DNA from: Clostridium vitabionis | Lineage (GTDB): Bacteria > Bacillota > Clostridia > Lachnospirales > Lachnospiraceae | Length of the DNA stretch: 39,436 nucleotides | Assembly (NCBI RefSeq): GCF_015351765.1 | Contig: NZ_JADKQA010000006.1 | Coordinates: forward strand, 49,449 to 88,884 | Direction: 5' to 3' | Part shown: positions 26,748 to 33,253 of the stretch, piece by piece | Position numbering within the stretch: position 1 is the stretch's first letter | How the letters are laid out: each line of letters opens with the position of its first letter | Translations under genes and position numbers: made by a program | The notes under the pieces: model-generated | Databases searched by the model: none | Told to the model about the DNA's origin: nothing | What the model saw: only the letters and a program-made list of their open reading frames with translations

Positions 26748-26776
26748 TTGTGCAGACAGTTTTGCGGGGCTATGCT
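26748..26776 (+). promoter_or_regulatory. Putative promoter of the structured RNA after ftsH
   Basis: TTGTGC (26748-26753), 17 bp, TATGCT (26771-26776). It would start transcription near 26783, exactly at the first base of the long closing stem of the RNA. A perfect TATAAT at 26779-26784 has no suitable -35. Confidence 0.4.
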
Positions 26777-26782
26777 ACTATA

Positions 26783-26897
26783 ATTCACGTACCACCCCCT
26801 TGGTACAAATGGTTTAACACCCCATAAATCATGGCCGGCGAAAGCTGGCCACGTGAATACCTTCTCCTGAAGAACCGGCTGCGAAGCCGGTTCTTTT
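26783..26897 (+). ncRNA. Candidate structured small RNA (unidentified), with intrinsic terminator
   Basis: ATTCACGT (26783-26790) can pair with ACGTGAAT (26851-26858), enclosing other elements: GTACCA (26789-26794) with TGGTAC (26801-26806), a weak ATGG/CCAT hairpin (26809-26825), and an 8-bp stem TGGCCGGC/GCTGGCCA capped by a GAAA tetraloop (near 26832-26851). A linker leads to an intrinsic terminator, AAGAACCGGCT (26870-26880) / AGCCGGTTCTT (26885-26895), with a GCGA tetraloop and a T-run. The total is about 115 nt. There is no open frame with a ribosome site. I do not recognise it as a known riboswitch or housekeeping RNA. It could also be a leader of the amylase gene, but the terminator and a separate amylase promoter argue for an independent transcript. 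Confidence 0.5.
26870..26897 (+). terminator. Intrinsic terminator after the structured RNA
   Basis: A perfect 11-bp stem with a GCGA tetraloop ending in TTTT (26894-26897). Confidence 0.88.
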
Positions 26898-26913
26898 CAT
26901 ATCTATTTGACAC

Positions 26914-26935
26914 AGTTCGAACTTAGCAAATTTGC
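26914..26935 (-). repeat. Inverted fragment of the dispersed intergenic repeat
   Basis: AGTTCGAACT, TA, GCAAATTTGC is the exact reverse complement of the first 22 bases of the core of copies A (13719) and B (32963). It stands alone between the RNA terminator and the amylase promoter. Confidence 0.8.
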
Positions 26936-26949
26936 TTTTCGCGGGACGC

Positions 26950-26978
26950 TTGTGAAAAACGGGAAAACCCACTAAAAT
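26950..26978 (+). promoter_or_regulatory. Promoter of the GH13 amylase gene
   Basis: TTGTGA (26950-26955), 17 bp, TAAAAT (26973-26978), 30 bp before the ATG. Confidence 0.6.
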
Positions 26979-27008
26979 AATAGCCAGAGACAGAGGAGAC
27001 TTGAATAT

Positions 27009-29153
27009 ATGGACAGTATCGATATAGAGGCTTTATTTTGCGATGAGACGGGCGCCTACCGGTGGCCGGAAGAGGCAGACCCGGACGAGACCGTGACGTT
27101 TTATTTCCGCACGGCGAGAGAAGGCGCGGATGCGGTATATTTTGTGGCGCACGACCAGCAAGGGCTGACCCGGCGCTACCCGATGAAGCTGCTGAGCCGC
27201 GATGAGCAGTTTGATTATTATTCCGTGAGCTATATTGTGGGGGAGGAAACGCTCTTCTATAATTTTCATATCGAGAAGGGCGGCGAGAGCTGCGAGTACG
27301 ACCGCGCGGGGGTCGGCGGGCTGCCGTACCGCATGATGTTCCGCCTGACGCCGGGGTTTCATGTCCCGGAATGGAGCAAGGGCGCGGTCATGTACCAGAT
27401 TTTTACGGACCGGTTCTGCAACGGCGACCCGGCCAATGATGTCGTGAACGGAGAATACTATTATCTCGGCCGCCCGGTCTGTCAGGTGAACTGGGATGAG
27501 CCGACAGCGGAGCTGGATGTTGGCCGGTTTTACGGCGGTGACCTGGCAGGGGTTCTCAAAAAACTCGACTATCTGAAGGATCTCGGGGTCGAGGCGATCT
27601 ACCTGAATCCGGTTTTTGTCTCCCCGTCAAACCACAAATATGACTGCCAGGATTATTCCCACATTGACCCGCATTACACCGTGATTCCCGAGGATGCGGA
27701 CAACCCGCAGCACGCCGGGAGCAACCGGGAGCGGGAAAAATATGTCACGAGGACGACGGATCTCAGGAATCTCCGGGCGAGCGACCGCTATTTTGCCGAT
27801 TTTGTGAAGCAGTGCCATGAGCACGGTATCCGCGTGATTATCGACGGCGTATTTAACCACTGCGGCTCCTTCAACCGCTGGATGGACAGGGAGAGGATCT
27901 ACGAGAAGCACGGCGGCTATCCGATCGGCGCGTTTATCTCCGGGAACAGCCCCTACCGGAACTTTTTCCAGTTCAATGACCCGAATGGCTGGCCGTACAA
28001 CACTTCCTACGACGGCTGGTGGGGGAATGACACGCTGCCGAAGCTCAACTACGAGGCGTCGCCGGAGCTGGAACAGTATATTCTGGATATCGCGAAGAAA
28101 TGGGTGTCCCCGCCGTACAGCTGTGACGGCTGGCGGCTGGATGTCGCGGCCGATGTCGGCCACTCGGCGGAATTCAACCATCATTTCTGGAAAAAATTCC
28201 GGAAAGCGGTGAAGTCCGCCAACCCGGACGCGGTGATCATCGCCGAGCATTACGGCGATCCCAGCGACTGGCTCGGGGGCGATGAGTGGGATTCCGTGAT
28301 GAACTATGACGCCTTCATGGAGCCGGTCTCCTGGTTCCTGACAGGGATGGAAAAGCACAGCGACAGCGAAAACCCGTCGCTTAAGGGCGACGGCCAGGCC
28401 TTTTTCCACGCGATGCGCACGAATATGTTCCACATGCAGTCGCTCTCTGTGGCGTGCGCCATGAACCAGCTTTCCAACCATGACCATTCCCGCTTTATGA
28501 CGAGAACCAACTGCCGTGTCGGAAGGCTCTCAAACGCGGGATTTGAGGCGGCAGGCCAGGGCGTCAACATAGGCATTTTCCGGCAGGGCGTGGTCATGCA
28601 GATGACCTGGCCGGGCGCGCCGACCTATTACTACGGCGACGAAGCCGGGCTCTGCGGGTGGACTGATCCGGACAGCCGCAGGACTTACCCCTGGGGCCAT
28701 GAAAATCTGGAGCTGATCGAGTTCTGCCATATCGTCACCTTTCTCCGCCGCGAGATCAAGGCGCTGCGCCGCGGATCGATTCTTTGCCTTGCCGCGGAAC
28801 AGGGGCTCGTGGTCTACGGGCGGTTCCTGCGCGGGAAGAATGCCAGCCGGTGCGTTGTCGCGGTCAACACCGACGATTGCTGGAAAAAGGTGCAGATTCC
28901 GGTCTGGAGAATCGGCGTCCGCGGCTCGGATGTCCTCAGGCGCCGTATGCTGACCTATGAGAGCGGTTACAATGTCGGCATCATCGAGTTCCCGGTGGCG
29001 GACGGCATGGTTTCCATCGACCTTCCTCCGGTGTCCTCCATGATTCTCGAGGCGAAGCCGACGGAGGAGCAGTTTGCCCCGACCGTGCTGAGCGGCGAGT
29101 GGGTATCGGATTACGCGGGGAAAATACCGCCGCAGGGAGGTTCCGCGCGGTGA
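27009..29153 (+). CDS. Cytoplasmic GH13 alpha-glucan hydrolase (neopullulanase/maltogenic amylase-like)
   Basis: 714 residues without signal peptide, so intracellular. An N-terminal beta-sandwich (about 1-115) precedes the (beta/alpha)8 barrel, which starts near VMYQIFTDRFCNGD. The catalytic triad is visible: nucleophile in GWRLDVAADV, acid/base in VIIAEHYGD, and the third acid in LSNHDHSRF. A C-terminal beta domain follows. The layout suits enzymes that cut cyclodextrins, pullulan or glycogen-derived oligosaccharides. With glgC-glgD in the same window, a role in glycogen or maltodextrin turnover is plausible. GAGGAG precedes the ATG. Exact specificity cannot be read from the sequence. Confidence 0.9.
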   Translation: MDSIDIEALFCDETGAYRWPEEADPDETVTFYFRTAREGADAVYFVAHDQQGLTRRYPMKLLSRDEQFDYYSVSYIVGEETLFYNFHIEKGGESCEYDRAGVGGLPYRMMFRLTPGFHVPEWSKGAVMYQIFTDRFCNGDPANDVVNGEYYYLGRPVCQVNWDEPTAELDVGRFYGGDLAGVLKKLDYLKDLGVEAIYLNPVFVSPSNHKYDCQDYSHIDPHYTVIPEDADNPQHAGSNREREKYVTRTTDLRNLRASDRYFADFVKQCHEHGIRVIIDGVFNHCGSFNRWMDRERIYEKHGGYPIGAFISGNSPYRNFFQFNDPNGWPYNTSYDGWWGNDTLPKLNYEASPELEQYILDIAKKWVSPPYSCDGWRLDVAADVGHSAEFNHHFWKKFRKAVKSANPDAVIIAEHYGDPSDWLGGDEWDSVMNYDAFMEPVSWFLTGMEKHSDSENPSLKGDGQAFFHAMRTNMFHMQSLSVACAMNQLSNHDHSRFMTRTNCRVGRLSNAGFEAAGQGVNIGIFRQGVVMQMTWPGAPTYYYGDEAGLCGWTDPDSRRTYPWGHENLELIEFCHIVTFLRREIKALRRGSILCLAAEQGLVVYGRFLRGKNASRCVVAVNTDDCWKKVQIPVWRIGVRGSDVLRRRMLTYESGYNVGIIEFPVADGMVSIDLPPVSSMILEAKPTEEQFAPTVLSGEWVSDYAGKIPPQGGSAR

Positions 29154-29177
29154 ATCGTGGGGAAGAGTGTGAAATAA

Positions 29178-29210
29178 CGCGGAAGAACGCCATTTTCCCG
29201 ACCTTTTTTT
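29178..29210 (+). terminator. Probable terminator after the amylase gene
   Basis: A short stem with one bulge (CGCGGAA near 29178-29184 with TTCCCG at 29195-29200), followed by a run of seven T residues (29204-29210). Confidence 0.5.
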
Positions 29211-29220
29211 CAACACTGTC

Positions 29221-29249
29221 TTGAATGTTATTCAATAACTCTTTATAAT
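29221..29249 (+). promoter_or_regulatory. ilvE promoter with an overlapping palindrome
   Basis: TTGAAT (29221-29226), 17 bp, TATAAT (29244-29249). The -35 is the left arm of the inverted repeat TTGAATgttATTCAA (29221-29235), a likely repressor or activator site. The leader (about 60 nt) is too short for a T-box. Confidence 0.72.
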
Positions 29250-29316
29250 TGTGATCGTAAAAATATCCTCAGACGTCCGATTGTTCAGAGGTTCGGGGAA
29301 GATAGGAGTGAAGATC

Positions 29317-30342
29317 ATGGAAAAGAAAAATATCGACTGGGCCAATCTGGGATTTGGCTACCGCACAACGGATTACCGCTATGTCTCCTATTTCAAGGAT
29401 GGCAAGTGGGATGACGGTGCCCTGATCACGGACCCGAACATCACGATGAACGAGTGCGCGGGCGTTCTGCAGTATTCGCAGAGCTGCTTTGAGGGCCTCA
29501 AGGCGTATACCACCGAGCAGGGGCACATTGTCATTTTCCGCCCGGATCTCAATGCCGAGCGTATGGAGAGCAGCGCTAAGCGGCTGGAGATCCCGGTATT
29601 TCCGAAGGACCGCTTCGTGAAGGCAGTCGAGGAGACCGTAAAGGCCAATGATGCCTGGGTTCCGCCGTATGGTACCGGCGCTACCCTGTATATCCGCCCG
29701 TATATGTTCGGCTGGTCCCCGGTCATCGGCGTAAAGCCGGCGGATGAGTATCAGTTCCGCATCCTGGTGACGCCGGTTGGCCCGTATTTCAAGGGCGGGG
29801 CGAAGCCGATCACCATCCGCGTCAGCGATTACGACCGTGCGGCGCCGAGAGGAACCGGCAATGTCAAGGCCGGCCTGAACTACGCCATGAGCCTCTATGC
29901 CATCGTCGATGCGCATCAGAAGGGCTTTGACGAGAATATTTACCTGGATCCGGCGACCAGGACCTACATCGAGGAGACCGGCGGCGCCAACGTGATCTTC
30001 ATCACGAAGGATGGCACTCTGGTTACCCCGAAGTCGGACAGCATTCTTCCGTCCATCACCCGCCGCTCAATTGTCTATGTTGCTGAGCATTATCTCGGCA
30101 TGAAGGTTGAGGAGCGCCCGGTAGCCCTCTCTGAGGTCAAGGACTTCGCGGAGTGCGGCCTCTGCGGCACGGCGGCGGTCATCAGCCCGGTCGGCAAGAT
30201 CAATGACCACGGCAAGGAGATCTGCTTCCCGGCAGGCATGGAGAAGATGGGCCCGTACACCCAGAAGCTGTATGATACCCTGACCGGCATCCAGATGGGT
30301 CGTATCGAGGCACCGGAAGGCTGGATCCACGTGATCGAGTAA
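29317..30342 (+). CDS. ilvE: Branched-chain amino-acid aminotransferase
   Basis: PLP-dependent fold-type IV enzyme interconverting Leu/Ile/Val and their 2-oxo acids. 341 residues. Motifs: SQSCFEGLKAY, FRPDLNAERM, the GTGNVKAGLNYA segment carrying the Schiff-base lysine, YIEETGGANVIFI, and CGTAAVISPVG near the C-terminus. These match the longer BCAT subgroup. AGGAG lies 8 nt before the ATG at 29317. An in-frame extension to 29251 starts immediately after the -10 box and is rejected. It is monocistronic with its own promoter and terminator. Confidence 0.94.
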   Translation: MEKKNIDWANLGFGYRTTDYRYVSYFKDGKWDDGALITDPNITMNECAGVLQYSQSCFEGLKAYTTEQGHIVIFRPDLNAERMESSAKRLEIPVFPKDRFVKAVEETVKANDAWVPPYGTGATLYIRPYMFGWSPVIGVKPADEYQFRILVTPVGPYFKGGAKPITIRVSDYDRAAPRGTGNVKAGLNYAMSLYAIVDAHQKGFDENIYLDPATRTYIEETGGANVIFITKDGTLVTPKSDSILPSITRRSIVYVAEHYLGMKVEERPVALSEVKDFAECGLCGTAAVISPVGKINDHGKEICFPAGMEKMGPYTQKLYDTLTGIQMGRIEAPEGWIHVIE

Positions 30343-30384
30343 TTCCGTATTCCCGGTACCGGCAATAGAGCATGAAACAACATG

Positions 30385-30424
30385 AACCGTCCTGTTTTTC
30401 CCGCGGGAGACAGGGCGGTTTTTC
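30385..30424 (+). terminator. Intrinsic terminator after ilvE
   Basis: AACCGTCCTG (30385-30394) pairs with CAGGGCGGTT (30411-30420, one G-U), followed by a T-run. Confidence 0.8.
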
Positions 30425-30444
30425 GGCTGCCCGGAGGTAAACTG

Positions 30445-30927
30445 ATGAGAAAATACACGGCGGAGGAGAAGTATATGGCGATGGCGGTCCGCCAGGCCAG
30501 GCAGGCGGCAAGGATCGGCGAGGTGCCGATCGGCTGCGTGATTGTCCGGGACGGGGAGGTGATCGGCCGCGGCTACAACCGGAGGACGGTCGATCACAAT
30601 GTACTTGCCCACGCGGAGATCACGGCAATCCGGAAAGCCTGCCGGGCGGTCGGCGACTGGCGGCTTGAGGGGTGCGACCTCTATGTAACGCTGGAACCTT
30701 GCCCGATGTGCGCCGGGGCGATTATCCAGGCGAGGATCCCTCGGGTGTATGTCGGCGCGATGAACCCCAAGGCAGGCTGTGCCGGCTCGGTGATGAATAT
30801 CCTGGGGGAGAAGGGATTTAACCATCAGGCGGAGGTGCACACGGGGATTCTCGGGGACACCTGCTCGGCGATGCTGAAGACGTTCTTCCGGGAACTCCGG
30901 GAGAAGCGGAAAGAGGGGAAAACATAA
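30445..30927 (+). CDS. tadA: tRNA-specific adenosine deaminase
   Basis: 160 residues. TadA deaminates A34 of tRNA-Arg(ACG) to inosine. Zinc/catalytic motifs are HAEITAI and PCPMCAGAI, preceded by EVPIGCVIV. GGAGGT lies 5 nt before the ATG at 30445. The longer frame from 30382 runs through the ilvE terminator and is rejected. It lies just upstream of two convergent tRNA genes and may share the hairpin at 30931-30958 for its 3' end. Confidence 0.93.
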   Translation: MRKYTAEEKYMAMAVRQARQAARIGEVPIGCVIVRDGEVIGRGYNRRTVDHNVLAHAEITAIRKACRAVGDWRLEGCDLYVTLEPCPMCAGAIIQARIPRVYVGAMNPKAGCAGSVMNILGEKGFNHQAEVHTGILGDTCSAMLKTFFRELREKRKEGKT

Positions 30928-30930
30928 GAA

Positions 30931-30958
30931 AGGGCTCATCCGAAATCGGATGAGCCCT
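30931..30958 (-). terminator. Terminator of the tRNA operon, shared with tadA
   Basis: A perfect 12-bp stem (30931-30942 with 30947-30958). On the minus strand a T-rich stretch follows (TTCTTATG). On the plus side no clear T-run is present. Confidence 0.75.
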
Positions 30959-30972
30959 GAAATTCGTCATTA

Positions 30973-31058
30973 TGCCGGCAACCGGAATCGAACCGGTACG
31001 AAGTTTTATCCTCGCGGGATTTTAAGTCCCGTGCGTCTGCCAGTTCCGCCATGCCGGC
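30973..31058 (-). tRNA. tRNA-Leu (anticodon TAA)
   Basis: On the minus strand the 86-nt gene starts GCCGGCATGGCGG and ends TTGCCGGC plus discriminator A. The anticodon arm CGGGA-CTTAAAA-TCCCG gives anticodon UAA. A long variable arm and the T-arm CCGGTTCGATTCCGG are present. CCA is not encoded. It lies 14 nt downstream of tRNA-Tyr in the same transcript. Confidence 0.96.
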
Positions 31059-31072
31059 TGATGAAAAAAAGA

Positions 31073-31154
31073 TGGGTGGTGGTGGATTCGAACCACCGAA
31101 GCAATCTGCAGCAGATTTACAGTCTGTCCCCTTTGGCCACTCGGGAAACCACCC
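31073..31154 (-). tRNA. tRNA-Tyr (anticodon GTA)
   Basis: An 82-nt gene: acceptor GGGTGGT paired with ACCACCC plus discriminator A, anticodon arm ACAGA-CTGTAAA-TCTG(C) giving GUA, a long variable arm and the T-arm GGTGGTTCGAATCCACC. CCA is not encoded. It is the first gene of the minus-strand tRNA pair. Confidence 0.96.
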
Positions 31155-31171
31155 GTGTCTGACAGTTATTC

Positions 31172-31200
31172 ATGTTAACACAGGAGCGCCAGAAAAGCAA
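31172..31200 (-). promoter_or_regulatory. Promoter of the tRNA-Tyr/tRNA-Leu pair
   Basis: On the minus strand, TTGCTT (31200-31195), 17 bp, TAACAT (31177-31172), about 18 bp before the tRNA 5' end. Its -35 is only 8 bp from the -35 of the divergent SRP RNA promoter. Confidence 0.65.
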
Positions 31201-31208
31201 GCGGTTCC

Positions 31209-31237
31209 TTGACAAAAATCCCGCGCTCCGCTATACT
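31209..31237 (+). promoter_or_regulatory. SRP RNA promoter
   Basis: TTGACA (31209-31214), 17 bp, TATACT (31232-31237). Predicted start near 31244, giving a ~45-nt 5' precursor segment before the mature RNA. Confidence 0.88.
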
Positions 31238-31288
31238 GTTTCCAGTTCAGCACATGCAAAATGCCTTTTCTTACAATGCCATAATTCT

Positions 31289-31556
31289 TCCGCACAGCCG
31301 GGGAGTCAGCGGTGCCCTGTACCTGCAATCCGCTACAGCAGGGGTGATGTCCCGCCTCGGGCGTCATGCGGCGGAGCTGCCCTTCACACGCGGCGTTGAA
31401 GTCTGGGTCTTGCGCAACGGAAATCCGTGAACCGTGTCAGGGCAGGAATGCAGCAGCACTAAGCGGAAGCTTTCGTGTGCCGCGAGACAGCCTGGGCCGA
31501 GCAGGCGATGGAGGTAACGTCCGAAACATGCGTCCAAAGCGGGGCGTGCGGATTTT
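31289..31556 (+). ncRNA. ffs: Signal recognition particle RNA (large, Bacillus-type)
   Basis: The Ffh-binding helix-8 region is clear: GTGAACCGTGTCAGGGCAGG then AATGCAGCAGCACTAAGC. The Alu domain is also present at the 5' side (GCGGTGCCCTGTACCTGCAA, then TCCGCTA), and TTGCGCAACGG lies in the middle. The ends pair (TCCGCAC 31289-31295 with GTGCGGA 31546-31552) and a T-rich tract follows. About 265 nt, as in Bacillus scRNA. Exact mature ends are estimated. Its position upstream of dnaX (with pfkA between) resembles the scr-dnaX neighbourhood of Bacillus. Confidence 0.93.
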
Positions 31557-31643
31557 ATCTGTTCAGGATATGTCGGGGAGAGCCCGCAAACGGGCTGCCT
31601 GCAGGCGGAGCTCCGAACAGGTTCTGTTTGAAGAAAGATATGG
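31557..31643 (+). other. Non-coding stretch after SRP RNA with small hairpins
   Basis: CTGTTC (31558-31563) can pair with GAACAG (near 31615), enclosing a tight AGCCCG-caaa-CGGGCT hairpin. This may be a 3' extension of the SRP RNA precursor. No gene is visible. Confidence 0.35.
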
Positions 31644-31682
31644 GGTGCCATGGGGAGAGATTTCCATGGCACCTTGTTTGTT
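31644..31682 (+). terminator. Strong intrinsic terminator after SRP RNA region
   Basis: GGTGCCATGG (31644-31653) pairs with CCATGGCACC (31664-31673), extendable by G-U pairs to a GAGA loop, followed by TTGTTTGTT. The 31683-31787 interval beyond it holds no gene. Confidence 0.85.
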
Positions 31683-31787
31683 ATCCCCCGGCATGCAGCC
31701 AAGTGCCGCAGGTGCCCGGCCCCGCATCGAGCAAAGCTTTGCGGGATCCAGGCAGGATTGTTTTTTGCCGCAGGCTTGCCCGCAGAA

Positions 31788-31817
31788 TTGACGTCCGCCT
31801 CCGGAGGGAACTATAAT
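31788..31817 (+). promoter_or_regulatory. pfkA promoter
   Basis: TTGACG (31788-31793), 18 bp, TATAAT (31812-31817), about 65 bp before the start codon. The leader includes a GCCGG/CCGGC hairpin. Confidence 0.78.
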
Positions 31818-31883
31818 TAAGACAACTGTTAGGATGTGCCGGGAAGTGCAGTCCGGCAGGAAAAGCCGAAAGGGGATAAGACA

Positions 31884-32960
31884 ATGAGATTTGGCATGTT
31901 AACCAGCGGCGGAGATTGTCAGAGCTTAAACGCGACGATGCGCGGCATCGGCAAGGCACTGTACCGGATGTATGACGACGTACAGATTTACGGCTTCAAT
32001 GAAGGATATCGCGGCCTGATGTATGAAGATTACCGGATCATGGAGCAGGAGGATTTCTCCGGCCTTCTCGTCCGCGGCGGCACAATCCTCGGCACTTCCC
32101 GGACACCGTTCAAGCTGATCAATGAGCCGGATGCCTACGGCAACGATAAGGTGGAAATGATGAAGCAGACCTACCGGAAGCTGCGCCTGGACGGGCTGAT
32201 CGTCCTCGGCGGCAACGGGAGCCTGAAAACCGCGAACCTGCTGAGCCAGCAGGGTCTCAAGGTTGTCGCGGCGCCGAAGACCATCGATAACGATCTCTGG
32301 GGTACGGATACGACGTTCGGTTTCCAGAGCGCACTCTCGATCGCGACCAATGCCATCGACTGCATCCACACGACGGCAGCCTCGCACCGCCGGGTGTTTA
32401 TCGTGGAGATCATGGGGCACAAGGTCGGCTGGCTGACCCTGTACGCGGGGATCGCCGGCGGCGCGGATATCATCCTGCTCCCGGAGATTCCCTACGACAT
32501 CGACTGCATTGTCAAGGCAATCCAGGCAAGGACGAAGAGCGGCCAGCACTTTGCCATCCTGGCTGTCGCCGAGGGGGCGATCTCCAAGGAAAAGGCGGCC
32601 ATGACCAAGAAAGAGCTGAAGGAGTTCACGAAAAAGGCTCCGGCTTATCCGTCAGTCGCCTACGAGGTTGGCGCCGCGATTGCCGAGAAAACCGGGCAGG
32701 AGATCCGCGTCACGGTTCCGGGCCACATGCAGCGCGGCGGTATCCCGACGGCATACGACCGCCTGATTGCGACGCGCCTCGGCGCTGAGACCGCCAAGCT
32801 GGTCAGGGATAACAATTTCGGTTACATGGCGGCGTTCCGGAACGGGAAGATCACGAAGGTTTCTCTCGAGGAGATTGCCGGGAAGCTCAAGACGGTTGAC
32901 CCGGACAGCCAGGAAATCCGGGAGGCGAGGGCTGTCGGCATCAGCTTCGGCGACTGTTGA
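31884..32960 (+). CDS. pfkA: 6-phosphofructokinase (ATP or pyrophosphate dependence uncertain)
   Basis: 358 residues, cytoplasmic glycolytic enzyme phosphorylating fructose-6-phosphate. Motifs: LTSGGDCQSLNA at the N-terminus, GGNGS (109-113) where classical ATP enzymes have GGDGS, PKTIDND (131-137) with a lysine common in pyrophosphate-dependent forms, and EIMGHKVGW in place of MGR. The glycine at the third-to-last position of GGNGS points to ATP, but the lysine is PPi-like, so this mixed subgroup cannot be assigned by eye. AAGGGG precedes the ATG at 31884. The in-frame GTG/ATG region upstream to 31836 is leader. Confidence 0.88.
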   Translation: MRFGMLTSGGDCQSLNATMRGIGKALYRMYDDVQIYGFNEGYRGLMYEDYRIMEQEDFSGLLVRGGTILGTSRTPFKLINEPDAYGNDKVEMMKQTYRKLRLDGLIVLGGNGSLKTANLLSQQGLKVVAAPKTIDNDLWGTDTTFGFQSALSIATNAIDCIHTTAASHRRVFIVEIMGHKVGWLTLYAGIAGGADIILLPEIPYDIDCIVKAIQARTKSGQHFAILAVAEGAISKEKAAMTKKELKEFTKKAPAYPSVAYEVGAAIAEKTGQEIRVTVPGHMQRGGIPTAYDRLIATRLGAETAKLVRDNNFGYMAAFRNGKITKVSLEEIAGKLKTVDPDSQEIREARAVGISFGDC

Positions 32961-32962
32961 AA

Positions 32963-33153
32963 GCAAATTTGCTAAGTTCGAACTGCGCTCGCGCTTGTTC
33001 TCACTAAGCAAATTCGCATAGCTCGCACTAAACTCGCGCTTCGCCCGTTGGGCTCGCGCTCCGCTTCGCGGATAGCCACTCCACTAAACTCGGACTGCGC
33101 TTTCGCTTGTCCTCGTTAAGTGGCTGGTTATCGTTAAGTGCTCTGCATAATAA
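32963..33153. repeat. Dispersed intergenic repeat, copy B (longer)
   Basis: The first 74 bp match copy A closely. Then a ~56-bp extra block (rich in CGCGCT/CGCTTCGC) is bounded by ACTAAACTCG on both sides. The shared second half follows, then an extra 18-bp block with repeated TTAAGTG, and finally the shared end TGCTCTGCATAA (33139-33150). The pattern suggests expansion between short direct repeats. It follows the pfkA stop codon directly. Confidence 0.8.
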
Positions 33154-33157
33154 GGGC

Positions 33158-33189
33158 GGAAAGTGCCCGGGGGATCCCGGGCACTTTCC
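33158..33189 (+). terminator. Strong hairpin between pfkA and dnaX
   Basis: A perfect 14-bp stem, GGAAAGTGCCCGGG (33158-33171) with CCCGGGCACTTTCC (33176-33189) and a GGAT loop. No T-run follows, so termination is probable but not certain. The rest of 33190-33253 contains no clear promoter for dnaX. Confidence 0.6.
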
Positions 33190-33253
33190 GGGTATTCCGG
33201 ATCCGGGGATATCGGTCCGGAACATAGAAGGAACATGACGGGGGAAACAGCAC

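Noticed and set aside
29250-29310. T-box riboswitch before ilvE
   Set aside because: The leader is only about 60 nt, with no T-box sequence or specifier loop.
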